A DNA stretch of 64,000 nucleotides, from NCBI GenBank assembly GCA_047777475.1, contig JBKEET010000005.1, positions 71,237 through 135,236 of the forward strand, in the 5' to 3' direction. Position 1 is the stretch's first letter. Every line of letters begins with the position of its first letter. Positions 8,820 to 15,941 of the stretch are shown one piece after another. Below the pieces are notes generated by a model, which did no database searches, was not told where the DNA came from, and worked only from the letters and a program-made list of their open reading frames with translations. This stretch comes from Sutterella sp047777475 (GTDB lineage Bacteria; Pseudomonadota; Gammaproteobacteria; Burkholderiales; Burkholderiaceae_F). The translations under genes and the position numbers were made by a program.

Positions 8820-9312
8820 GGCCGTCGTGGCGCTCGGCGCCAATCTGGGCGAGCCCGTGAAAACGCTGCGTGCCGCCGTGGCCGAGCTCGAAGCGGCAGA
8901 GGGCGTGCGCGTCGCCGCGCGAAGCCGCCTTTACGACACCAGTCCCGTCGAATCGTCGGGGCCCGACTACGTCAACGCCGCTGTGCTGCTCGAGACCTCG
9001 CTTTCGCCGATGGCGCTGCTCAGGCTCTGCCAGTCGATCGAAAACCGCCACGGCAGGGTGCGCCCCGCGGGCGTCGTCAACGCCCCGAGAACGCTCGACC
9101 TTGACGTGATCGCCTACGAAGGCACGGTGCAGGACGACCCCGTGCTGACGCTGCCGCACCCGCGCGCGAAAGAACGGCTCTTCGTGCTCGTGCCGCTCTC
9201 CGACATCGCGCCCGACTGGCCGCTCTCCGACGGCAGGAGCGTGGCGCAGGCCATCGCCGACGTGCGGCGGGATCACCCGGATCAGAAAATCCGCCTTCTC
9301 GCCGAAAGCTGA
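8812..9312 (+). CDS. folK: 2-amino-4-hydroxy-6-hydroxymethyldihydropteridine diphosphokinase
   Basis: A 166-residue HPPK, which transfers pyrophosphate from ATP to the pterin in folate synthesis. The opening VALGANLG, the central RSRLYDTSPV and GPDYVNAAV segments, and the APRTLDLDVI motif with its metal-binding Asp pair are all present, followed by LPHPRAKERLFVLVPL. The start is GTG at 8812, inside the 3' end of pcnB, with an AAGGGGAG ribosome site 7 bases before it. The 8-base overlap suggests translational coupling. It is the last gene of the hda operon. Confidence 0.95.
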   Translation: MRKAVVALGANLGEPVKTLRAAVAELEAAEGVRVAARSRLYDTSPVESSGPDYVNAAVLLETSLSPMALLRLCQSIENRHGRVRPAGVVNAPRTLDLDVIAYEGTVQDDPVLTLPHPRAKERLFVLVPLSDIAPDWPLSDGRSVAQAIADVRRDHPDQKIRLLAES

Positions 9313-9340
9313 TATGGCATAATTCCCTGATCTTTCCTCT

Positions 9341-9425
9341 CCCCGGGTGGCGGAACGGTAGACGCAGCGGATTCAAAATCCGCCGGTTAACAGCCATGAG
9401 GGTTCGATTCCCTCCCCGGGGACCA
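9341..9425 (+). tRNA. tRNA-Leu (anticodon CAA)
   Basis: An 85-base tRNA with a long variable arm, as expected for a class II tRNA. The acceptor stem is CCCCGGG/CCCGGGG and the anticodon loop TTCAAAA reads CAA. The T-arm contains GGTTCGATTCC, and the 3' CCA is encoded at 9423-9425. It decodes UUG. Confidence 0.97.
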
Positions 9426-9444
9426 CGTTCAAATTCGCCAAAAT

Positions 9445-9483
9445 GCCGCAGATGCAATAAATAAGCGTTTGCGGCTTTTTTGT
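9445..9483 (+). terminator. Intrinsic terminator after tRNA-Leu
   Basis: GCCGCA at 9445-9450 pairs with TGCGGC at 9470-9475 and is followed directly by TTTTTTGT. It lies 20 bases beyond the tRNA 3' end. Confidence 0.75.
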
Positions 9484-9580
9484 ACGCAAGCGATGTGCGG
9501 CAGTTCGATGCAACTGCTGATGTTTGCGAGACGCGGAATGTCAGCAATAGTGTCAACAGCTTGGCCGGAACCGGCAATCC

Positions 9581-9609
9581 AAAGGCCGCAGGATTGTCCT
9601 GCGGCCTTT
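9581..9609. terminator. Perfect 13-bp hairpin between tRNA-Leu and the LysR gene
   Basis: AAAGGCCGCAGGA at 9581-9593 and its exact complement at 9597-9609 surround a 3-base loop. It lies between the convergent tRNA and LysR gene and probably terminates the LysR transcript. The T-tracts are short on both sides. Confidence 0.6.
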
Positions 9610-9683
9610 CAGCATAAAGCCAAAGCCGGGGAACGATTGGCGGAGGGCATCCCCTGGCGAGTTTCCGAACTGCGGCCGGGCCG

Positions 9684-10577
9684 TCAGCCGGAGGAAGAGG
9701 ACGAGGAGCCGGCCTCCGGATTGGTGAGAATTTCCCTCAGTGCCCGAATATTCGGCGACATCATGCCGGCGCGCCACAGCAGCTCCATGCCGGCGCGGCC
9801 GATAGGCCCCTCGATGGGATGCTCGGAGAGCAGGTCGCGGTCCGGGAAGCGCTCGAGCATGCTCCTCGGGACGATGCCGACGCCCATCCCGGCGGCGATG
9901 GCGCCGAGGATGGCGTGGTAGGACGACATCTCGGCGATGCGCGAGGGCTGCATCCTGAAGCTTTCGAACCAGCGTAGCATGCGGCCCCGGTAGGAGCAGC
10001 CGTCCTTGAAGGCGAGGATGACGTCGTCGGCCAGGTCCTGCGGCGTGCGGATCGGTGCGTGGTTCTTGGCCGCCACGAACTCCAGCTCTTCCTCAAAGAT
10101 GAAGCAGCGCTCGAGCCGCGGGTCCTGCGGGGCGTCGACGACGAGGATCGCATCGAGCTCGTTGGCGAAAAGGCCTTCGGTGAGCGAGCGGCTGATGCCC
10201 GTCGTAAGGTCGAGGTGAATCTTCGGATACTCGGCTATGAGCCTTGCGAGCGGCCGCGGGAGTTGCGTGCCGGCGATGCTCTCGAGCGCGCCCAGGCGCA
10301 GCCTGCCCATCGGCTCGTCGGAGCAGAGCCTGTTTTCGAGGTTTTCCGCGGCGCTCAGGATGTTCCGGCCCTCGCGGCTCACCATGAGCCCTTTTTCCGT
10401 CGGGACCATCCGCTTGCGGTCGCGGGTGAAAAGCTTTACCCCGTAAAGCTTCTCCATCAGGATGATGCGGTTTGAAATGGCGGACGGCACGCGGTGCAGG
10501 CGCTTGGCGGCCAAGGCGATGCTGCCGGTCTCGGCCACGGCGGCGACAGCCTGAATATCGTTGAGCGTTAACATCAT
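9684..10577 (-). CDS. LysR-family transcriptional regulator
   Basis: A 297-residue LysR protein. The N-terminal winged helix-turn-helix (residues 1-65, LNDIQAVAAVAETGSIALAAKRL) is followed by a linker helix and a periplasmic-binding-protein-like effector domain (about 92-285). The C-terminus is a short serine run. Two ATGs are adjacent (10577 and 10574) and no Shine-Dalgarno sequence is visible. It is divergent from the exported racemase-fold gene, and a T-N11-A palindrome lies between them, which is the classic LysR site. The effector is unknown; an amino acid or dicarboxylate handled by the neighbour is plausible. Confidence 0.93.
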   Translation of the reverse strand: MMLTLNDIQAVAAVAETGSIALAAKRLHRVPSAISNRIILMEKLYGVKLFTRDRKRMVPTEKGLMVSREGRNILSAAENLENRLCSDEPMGRLRLGALESIAGTQLPRPLARLIAEYPKIHLDLTTGISRSLTEGLFANELDAILVVDAPQDPRLERCFIFEEELEFVAAKNHAPIRTPQDLADDVILAFKDGCSYRGRMLRWFESFRMQPSRIAEMSSYHAILGAIAAGMGVGIVPRSMLERFPDRDLLSEHPIEGPIGRAGMELLWRAGMMSPNIRALREILTNPEAGSSSSSSG

Positions 10578-10595
10578 TTTTTATGATGGTTGCAT

Positions 10596-10608
10596 TGAAT
10601 ATTATTCA
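10596..10608. promoter_or_regulatory. Candidate LysR operator (T-N11-A palindrome)
   Basis: TGAATATTATTCA is a perfect 6-1-6 palindrome that fits the T-N11-A rule for LysR-type regulators exactly. It sits in the 120-base divergent region, 19 bases upstream of the LysR start and 89 bases upstream of the neighbouring gene. A second inverted repeat (CATCAT / ATGATG, 10572-10588) overlaps the LysR start codons. Confidence 0.6.
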
Positions 10609-10697
10609 TTTTACATAATCAATCGGCTTTTTTACACTCTCTTCCAACGCAGGGGAGACGGCTGTCGGCTTCCCGTACGCATTCAAGGAGAGACATC

Positions 10698-11549
10698 ATG
10701 GAAACGGTCGAAATTTCGCGCCGCGATCTTTGCAAGACCTTCACCGCCGCGGCGGTTGCCGCGCTGCCGGCAGCGGCGTTTGCCGCCGGCGCCGACGCGC
10801 CCGCCAAGAAGACGCCCCGCCTGCAGGGCACGATGGGCGAGCTCGGGCTCCGCAAGCTCGGCCTCATCGGCGGCATCGGGCCGGAGTCGACCGTTCCGTA
10901 CTACTACGGCATCGTCTACGGCGTGCAGAAGAAGCTCAACCGCCATTTCTTCCCGACGCTCGCCATCGAGAGCATCAACGTCTACGACGTGATGGGCATG
11001 GCCAACAAGCGCGACTACGACCGCCTCACCGGCTACCTGCTCAACGGCCTCGACAACCTCGTCGCCGCCAAGTGCGAGGCGATCGCGCTCACGGGCAACA
11101 CGCCGCACGTCGTGCTCGACCGCCTGCAGGCCGAGTGCCCGGTTCCCATCATCAGCATCGTCCAGACGGCCTGCGACGAGGCGAAGCGCCGCGGCTACAA
11201 GCGCGTCGTCCTGCTCGGCACCTATGCGACGATGGACGCCGATTTCTTCAGGAAGCCCTTTGTTGAAGCAGGCATCGACATCGTGGTGCCGAAGGAAGAG
11301 GACAAGAAGCTGATCCAGCAGCGCATCGGCTCGGAACTCGAGCTCGGCGTCGTGAAGGATTCGACGCGCGCCGAGATCAGCGGCATCGCCGAAAAGCTCA
11401 TGAAGGACAGCGGCGCCCAGGGCGTGGTGCTCGGCTGCACGGAGCTGCCGATGCTCTACAAGGACGTCAAGGCACCGTTCCCGACGCTTGACATCATGGC
11501 ATTGCATATCCAGGCGCTGATCGACTTTATTACGTCGCCGAGAAAGTAA
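10698..11549 (+). CDS. Tat-exported Asp/Glu racemase-superfamily protein lacking the first catalytic Cys
   Basis: A 283-residue protein with a textbook Tat signal (SRRDLCK at 7-13, then an alanine-rich core and a likely AFA-A cleavage site near 29), so a periplasmic location is expected. The mature part is an Asp/Glu/hydantoin racemase-type fold: LGLIGGIGPES at about 54-64 and VVLGCTELP with Cys247. At the first catalytic position racemases carry Cys (CNTxH); here it is Gly133 in TGNTPH. Arylmalonate decarboxylase of the same superfamily also has Gly there and only one Cys, so a non-racemising activity is possible. The ribosome site is GGAGAG. It is divergent from a LysR regulator. Confidence 0.8.
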   Translation: METVEISRRDLCKTFTAAAVAALPAAAFAAGADAPAKKTPRLQGTMGELGLRKLGLIGGIGPESTVPYYYGIVYGVQKKLNRHFFPTLAIESINVYDVMGMANKRDYDRLTGYLLNGLDNLVAAKCEAIALTGNTPHVVLDRLQAECPVPIISIVQTACDEAKRRGYKRVVLLGTYATMDADFFRKPFVEAGIDIVVPKEEDKKLIQQRIGSELELGVVKDSTRAEISGIAEKLMKDSGAQGVVLGCTELPMLYKDVKAPFPTLDIMALHIQALIDFITSPRK

Positions 11550-11568
11550 GCGGCGTTATAAAAGGGTG

Positions 11569-11596
11569 GCCGGGCAGGGATGCCCGGTCGTTTTTT
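11569..11596 (+). terminator. Intrinsic terminator after the racemase-fold gene
   Basis: A CCGGGCA stem with a GGGA loop and its complement TGCCCGG is followed by CG and TTTTTT at 11591-11596. It starts 20 bases beyond the stop codon. Confidence 0.85.
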
Positions 11597-11607
11597 GGAC
11601 TTAGAGG

Positions 11608-11662
11608 GTCCTTCGAAGGGCAGATTGCTTCGGCAGTCCGCCCTTCGTCGTTCCGGAAGGAC
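11608..11662. repeat. Long imperfect stem-loop between convergent terminators
   Basis: Nested inverted repeats: GTCCTTC near 11609 pairs with GAAGGAC near 11656, and inside it CGAAGGGC pairs with GCCCTTCG. It lies between the two oppositely oriented terminators of neighbouring genes. No coding potential was seen, and its role is unknown. Confidence 0.4.
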
Positions 11663-11663
11663 A

Positions 11664-11705
11664 AAAAAACCGCCGCAGGTCTCACAAAAGAGATGCGGCG
11701 GCTTT
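11664..11705 (-). terminator. Intrinsic terminator of the mog-esterase gene
   Basis: On the minus strand the stem CCGCCGCA (11701-11694) pairs with TGCGGCGG (11677-11670) and is followed by a run of seven T. It begins just after the stop codon at 11713. Confidence 0.85.
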
Positions 11706-11712
11706 GAAACGC

Positions 11713-13233
11713 TTAGATATTGCGCTCTAAGAACGAAGTGAGCGCCTGCATTTCCTCGGGCGCCAGCTCGTGGTCGATGTCGTAGCTGTGCCACTCGAAG
11801 GCGCTGTCGACCTCGCCGATGATGCGCGCGCAGCGCTCGGCGATGATCGGCGAGATGACTGAGTCGAAGGCGCCGTGCGCCATGAAGACGGGCATCGTGC
11901 GGCCAACGGTCGTGATCTCGGAAAAGAGCGTGCCCGGAAGCGGCAGGTAGCCGGAAAGGGCAATGACGCCGCCGAGCGGCTTCTCGGCCCTGAGGCCCGC
12001 ATAGAGCGCCATGGCGGCGCCCTGCGAGAAGCCGCCGAGGAAGATGCGCGAGCGCGGCACGCCGCGCTCCTCGATGGCGTCGATCAGCTGCTCGATCTTC
12101 GACTGCGACTCGCGGATCGAGGCGATCTCGACGCCCTCTTCGACGGAGTCCGTCTCGTGCGAGAACCACATGCGGGCGTTGTAGCCCGGGTGCTGCATGA
12201 TCTCCCTCACCGGGGCGTTCGGCATCACGAAGCGGAGCACCGGGCCGCCGAAATCGAGGATTTCGTCAGGGAAGGGCGCGAAGTCGCGGTTGTCGACGCC
12301 CATGCCGTGCAGCCACACGACGGTTGCCACGGGTTCGCTCTGCGCCATGCGCGGCACGACCGTGAGGATCTCGGACGGATGAAAGGGCGCGGCCAGCGGG
12401 CGGGGATCAGGGCGCGGGGCGCTTTCCTGCGGCGCGGCTGGGGCTGGGGTTTCCTCGGCGCGGGTCTCGATCGTCTCGGGACGGGACTCGGGCGCTTCGA
12501 TCGGGATTTCGCGCGCGGGTTCGGAAGGTACCTCCGCGGGCTTTTCGGCGGGAGGTTCTGGCGCTGGCTCGGCCGCCCTTTCTTCGGCGGGAGCGGCGCT
12601 CGCCTCGGCCGTTTCTTCGGGCTTCGGGCGGCGGGCGCTCTTCGGGCGGAAGGCTTTCACGACCTCCTCGTTCGTTTCAATGTAGGGGCCGCCGATCAGA
12701 TCAATGCAGTAAGGCACCGCGGCGAAGATGCCGTTGACGAGCTGCCGGCCGTCAGCGTCCTTGAGGCCTTCGAGCGTTTCGCCGATCGCCTTGGGCTGTC
12801 CGGGCAGGTTGATGATGAGCGCCGCGTGGTCGGGCGTCTCGCGCAGCACGCCCACCTGGCGCGAGAGGATGGCGGTCGGCACGAAGTGGCCGGAAATCGC
12901 GCGCATCTGCTCGCCGAAGCCCGGCATCTCGCGCGTGGCCACGGCAAGCGTCGCCTCGGGCGTGACGTCGCGGCGCGAGGGGCCGGTGCCGCCCGTGGTG
13001 AGCACCAGGTCGCAGCCGATGATGTCGACGAGCTCGCGCAGCGTCTTCTCGATTTCGAAGCGGTCGTCCGGGATGAGGCGGCGGTGCACGGCGAGCGGGT
13101 TCGTGATCGCCTTGCGGCACCAGGCCTCGAGCGTCGGGATGCCCTTGTCGTCGTAAATGCCGCGGCTGGCCCGGTCGGAAACGGAAACCAGTCCGAGAAT
13201 CAGTTCGTTTTCACTTTTGCGTGGCGGTTTCAT
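11713..13233 (-). CDS. mog: Fusion: molybdopterin adenylyltransferase (Mog) + carboxylesterase
   Basis: One continuous frame encodes two enzymes (numbering below is from a TTG three codons upstream of the chosen ATG). Residues 14-205 are Mog: GLVSVSDRASRGIYDDKGIPTL, TTGGTGPSRRDVTPEAT, the MPGFGEQMR segment and AAFRPKSARR-like end; Mog adenylates molybdopterin before molybdenum insertion. Residues 206-300 are a Pro/Glu/Ala-rich linker. Residues 305-509 are an alpha/beta-hydrolase of the phospholipase/carboxylesterase family: LHGMG, nucleophile Ser406 in GFSQG, Asp460 and His491. The ATG at 13233 has AAGGA upstream. Mog next to darP and pmbA is a known betaproteobacterial order; the fused hydrolase is the unusual part. 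Both domains look catalytically intact. Confidence 0.88.
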   Translation of the reverse strand: MKPPRKSENELILGLVSVSDRASRGIYDDKGIPTLEAWCRKAITNPLAVHRRLIPDDRFEIEKTLRELVDIIGCDLVLTTGGTGPSRRDVTPEATLAVATREMPGFGEQMRAISGHFVPTAILSRQVGVLRETPDHAALIINLPGQPKAIGETLEGLKDADGRQLVNGIFAAVPYCIDLIGGPYIETNEEVVKAFRPKSARRPKPEETAEASAAPAEERAAEPAPEPPAEKPAEVPSEPAREIPIEAPESRPETIETRAEETPAPAAPQESAPRPDPRPLAAPFHPSEILTVVPRMAQSEPVATVVWLHGMGVDNRDFAPFPDEILDFGGPVLRFVMPNAPVREIMQHPGYNARMWFSHETDSVEEGVEIASIRESQSKIEQLIDAIEERGVPRSRIFLGGFSQGAAMALYAGLRAEKPLGGVIALSGYLPLPGTLFSEITTVGRTMPVFMAHGAFDSVISPIIAERCARIIGEVDSAFEWHSYDIDHELAPEEMQALTSFLERNI

Positions 13234-13253
13234 CGCAGTCAATTCCTTTTCAC

Positions 13254-13817
13254 TTAAGCGCCGGCGTTTCCGTGTTCTTCTTCGCCGTCGGCGGCGTAAA
13301 GATCGACCGGCTTCTCGAGAAGCTCGTGCAGGTAGCGGTAGAGCTCCCGCGAGCTCTTGGGCGGCTTGCCCGCGTCGCGCTCCTTGCGCGCGGCGCGCAC
13401 GAGCGTGCGCACGCGCGGGATGTCGGCCTGCGGCTCGTCGTCGATGAACTTCGTCACCGCCCTGTCGTCGGCGATCATCTGATCCCTGAGCGACTCGCAG
13501 CGGTGGTGCAGAGCGACGGCGGCCCGGGAGTCGCCCTTGATGCGGTCGATCGCCTCGCGCACGGCGTCGGGGTCCATGTCGCGCATGCGCTTGCCGATCA
13601 GCTGGAGCTGGCGGCGCTGGGCTCCGAAGGACTTCATGCGGCGGTAGTCGACGATCGCCTCGAAGACGTCCTCGGGCAGGTCGATGCGGCGCAGCTGCTC
13701 GTCGGAGAAGGAAGTCATCTCGCCGCCGAGGTGCTGCAGCGTGTCGAGCCGCCGCTTGATTTCGGATTTCGACGGGCCGAAGTCTTCCTCTTCGTCGTCT
13801 TCGTACTGGTTCTGCAT
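13254..13817 (-). CDS. darP: Ribosome-associated protein DarP/YjgA (DUF615)
   Basis: A 187-residue YjgA-family protein. In Escherichia coli it associates with late 50S assembly intermediates and helps peptidyl-transferase-centre maturation. An acidic N-terminus (EDDEEEDFGPSKSEIKRR) is followed by the conserved RRMKSFGAQRRQLQLIGKRMRDMD region and a C-terminal LVRAARKERDAGKPPKSSRELYR segment. I start it at the ATG 13817 rather than the upstream TTG, because the acidic stretch is the normal N-terminus. It is 20 bases upstream of mog on the same strand and divergent from pmbA. Confidence 0.92.
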   Translation of the reverse strand: MQNQYEDDEEEDFGPSKSEIKRRLDTLQHLGGEMTSFSDEQLRRIDLPEDVFEAIVDYRRMKSFGAQRRQLQLIGKRMRDMDPDAVREAIDRIKGDSRAAVALHHRCESLRDQMIADDRAVTKFIDDEPQADIPRVRTLVRAARKERDAGKPPKSSRELYRYLHELLEKPVDLYAADGEEEHGNAGA

Positions 13818-13909
13818 GGTTCGCTCTGAATTAAAAAGTGCGGTCAAAGCCGTATGATAGCGGGAAGTCAGGGGCGGCGGACAGGCGCGCCGCGCAAAGG
13901 AGAAAGGGC

Positions 13910-15253
13910 ATGGAGGACAAAGGCTTGGCGGCCACGCGCCGCATCGCCGAGTGGACGATTCGCGAGGCGCGCCGGCGCGGCGCCGACGAGGCGGCCGCCG
14001 AGGTTAGCCATGACGCCGGGCTTTCCGTCACCGTTCGCATGGGAAAAGCCGAGGCCGTGGAGCACACCGAGGAGCGGGTGCTCACTTTGTCGGTCTGGGT
14101 CGGGCACAGAAGAGGCGTGGCGAGCACGGCCGACCTCTCGGAAGGCGCGATCGCGCAGGCCGTGCAGGCCGCCGTCGACATTGCGCGCGCGACCGAAGAG
14201 GATCCCTGCGCGGGCCTGCCCGACGAAAGGGACCTGCAGACGGAATTCAGGGAGCTCGACCTCTGGCACCCGTTCGAAGGCGGCGCCGACGAGGCGATCG
14301 CCTACGCCGCGCGCGCCGAAGAGGCGGCGATGAATTTCGACGAACGGATCGTCAATTCCGAAGGCACGCAGTTCGACACGTCGTCGGGCGCCTTCACGCT
14401 CGCGAACACCCTCGGCTTCTCGGCGGGCTACCGCTACTCGCGCCACGACCTCGACGTCGCGCCGCTCGCGCAGGACGAAAGCGGCATGGAGCGCGACGGC
14501 TGGAGCTCGCAGGGCCGCGACCTCCGGGCGATGCCCCCGCCCGAAGCGGTGGGCCGGAAGGCCGCCGAGCGCACCGTGGCGCGCCTCGGGGCCGCGCCGA
14601 TGGGAAGCCGCCGCGCCCGTGTGCTCTTTGACGCCAACGCCTCGGCCGGGCTGCTCGACGTGCTTGAGGAACTCATGAGCGGGAGCGCCTGGTACCGCAA
14701 CGCAAGCTTTCTAAAGGGAAAGATGGGCGAACAAATCCTGCCGCCCTTCGTTTCGGTCAAAGAGGAGCCCTATATAAAAGGCGGGCTCGGCTCGGGCGTC
14801 TTCGACGACGAAGGCTGCGCGGCGCACGAGCGCCTTGTGATCGAGGAGGGGCGCCTGCGCGGGCTTTTCCTCACGAGCTACAGCGCGAGGCGCCTCGGGA
14901 TGCGCACGAGCGGCAACGCGGGCGGCGCCTATAAGCTCACGCTCGAAAGCAGCGAGACGCGGCCCGAAGACAGTTTCGAAGAGATGCTCGCAAGGCTCGG
15001 CACGGGCATGCTCGTCACGGAGCTCATCGGCCAGGGCGTCAACGCCGTGACGGGCGACTATTCGCGGGGCTTTTCAGGCTTTTGGGTCGAAAACGGGCGC
15101 ATCGCCGCGCCCGTCGAAGGGATGACGATAGCGGGCAGCCTCGGGCGCATGATGCGCTCGATCGAGGCGGTCGGCGCCGACGTGCTCGACGACGGCTGCC
15201 GCAGGACGGGTAGCATCCTCATCCCCGGCCTGACGCTCGCGGGCGAAGACTAG
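13910..15253 (+). CDS. pmbA: Metalloprotease PmbA/TldE
   Basis: A 447-residue TldE/PmbA-type protein. With TldD the family forms a protease that matures or degrades small peptides. The pieces seen are the N-terminal helical region, FDERIVNSEGTQFDTSSGAFTLANTLGF, the SGSAWYRNASFLKGKMGEQ segment, GSGVFDDEG and the C-terminal GVNAVTGDYSRGFSGFWVENGRIAAPVEGMTIAG core. TldE itself lacks the zinc HExxxH motif, as here. The ATG at 13910 is preceded by AAAGGAGA; an in-frame ATG 72 bases upstream is less likely. Its stop overlaps the convergent DUF805 stop in a shared CTAG. No tldD lies in the window. Confidence 0.94.
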   Translation: MEDKGLAATRRIAEWTIREARRRGADEAAAEVSHDAGLSVTVRMGKAEAVEHTEERVLTLSVWVGHRRGVASTADLSEGAIAQAVQAAVDIARATEEDPCAGLPDERDLQTEFRELDLWHPFEGGADEAIAYAARAEEAAMNFDERIVNSEGTQFDTSSGAFTLANTLGFSAGYRYSRHDLDVAPLAQDESGMERDGWSSQGRDLRAMPPPEAVGRKAAERTVARLGAAPMGSRRARVLFDANASAGLLDVLEELMSGSAWYRNASFLKGKMGEQILPPFVSVKEEPYIKGGLGSGVFDDEGCAAHERLVIEEGRLRGLFLTSYSARRLGMRTSGNAGGAYKLTLESSETRPEDSFEEMLARLGTGMLVTELIGQGVNAVTGDYSRGFSGFWVENGRIAAPVEGMTIAGSLGRMMRSIEAVGADVLDDGCRRTGSILIPGLTLAGED

Positions 15254-15726
15254 TCCGCCTTGGGCGCCTCGGCCTCGCGGTACTTGGAGTCCTTGGAAGG
15301 CAGGAGGCCGATCAGGAGAAGGCAGAGCGGGGCAAGCAGCTGCACGCAGTACGCCACGGGGTTGTCCGGCAGGGCGTCGACGGCCGTATTGCCGGCCCAG
15401 ACCAGGAAGAGAAGCAGCAGGACCCATCCGCCCGAGTGTCCGGCGTCGTGGAGCCGCCGCACGACCACCGTGAGGAACGGGACGAAGCTCACGAGCGCAA
15501 AAACGACGGCGGGGGCGCTTGCGATCAGGAGCGTCCTCGAGGAGGGGTTCCCGAGCACGGCGGCCACGGTCATCAGCAGCAGGCCGCAGGCAAAGAGAAC
15601 GATGTAATAAAAGAGGATGAAGGCCCAGTAGGCCCGGCGCGGGGACGTGCCCTTGGTCCTGAAATAGTTGCCGCGCGAGTAAGCCTGGCGGAAGAGAGAA
15701 AAGAGGGAATCGGAAGAATCTGCCAT
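15250..15726 (-). CDS. DUF805 family membrane protein
   Basis: A 158-residue integral membrane protein with about four hydrophobic segments (roughly residues 33-57, 67-88, 100-116 and 124-144). The N-terminal FRTKGTSPRRAYWAFILFYYIV and central VRRLHDAGHSGGW are the DUF805 signature. The family has no established function. The notable context is upstream: a 200-base minus-strand leader with several hairpins and a strong intrinsic terminator about 60 bases before this start codon, suggesting expression controlled by attenuation or a riboswitch. The stop codon shares CTAG with the convergent pmbA stop. Confidence 0.9.
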   Translation of the reverse strand: MADSSDSLFSLFRQAYSRGNYFRTKGTSPRRAYWAFILFYYIVLFACGLLLMTVAAVLGNPSSRTLLIASAPAVVFALVSFVPFLTVVVRRLHDAGHSGGWVLLLLFLVWAGNTAVDALPDNPVAYCVQLLAPLCLLLIGLLPSKDSKYREAEAPKAD

Positions 15727-15783
15727 GAATGCGCTCCGCAGACGGGTGTAACGCAGGTAAGTCTAACAGTGCGGCCTTGCGAA

Positions 15784-15941
15784 GATAAAAATAGGCGGGC
15801 AAGTCCTGTCAAACTTGCCCGCCTGCGGTTCCGGAAACGCGATGCCGGAGATAAAGCATCTTTACGAAAGCCTCGGCGGAAGCTTCGGCTTACGGCGGCT
15901 TTGCCGACCCCTTGGCAGTGAGCCGCGATTCGTTTCGCGAT
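15784..15941 (-). ncRNA. Candidate structured leader RNA (riboswitch/attenuator) or small RNA upstream of DUF805
   Basis: A minus-strand promoter is readable: TTGCGG (15971-15976), 17-base spacer, TATATT (15948-15953). The predicted transcript from about 15941 forms successive hairpins: CGCGA/TCGCG (15924-15939), TGCC/GGCA (15902-15917), AAGCC/GGCTT, GATGC/GCATC (about 15841-15858), then the terminator at 15785-15823. The gap to the DUF805 ATG is about 60 bases. Structured RNA, terminator and then a membrane-protein gene is the arrangement of a transcription-terminating riboswitch. I recall candidate RNA motifs named after DUF805 genes, but could not compare them. A stand-alone small RNA is the alternative. 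Confidence 0.45.
15785..15823 (-). terminator. Intrinsic terminator in the DUF805 leader
   Basis: On the minus strand GGCGGGCAAG (15823-15814) and its complement (15803-15794) form a 10-bp stem with a 10-base loop, followed by TATTTTTATC. It lies upstream of the DUF805 gene with no minus-strand gene before it, so it must end either a small RNA or an attenuated leader. Confidence 0.75.

Noticed and set aside
9426..9580. Possible phage attachment site or integrase remnant next to tRNA-Leu
   Set aside because: The only frame there runs through the tRNA itself and has no integrase motifs. No duplicate of the tRNA 3' end was seen, and a terminator explains part of the sequence.
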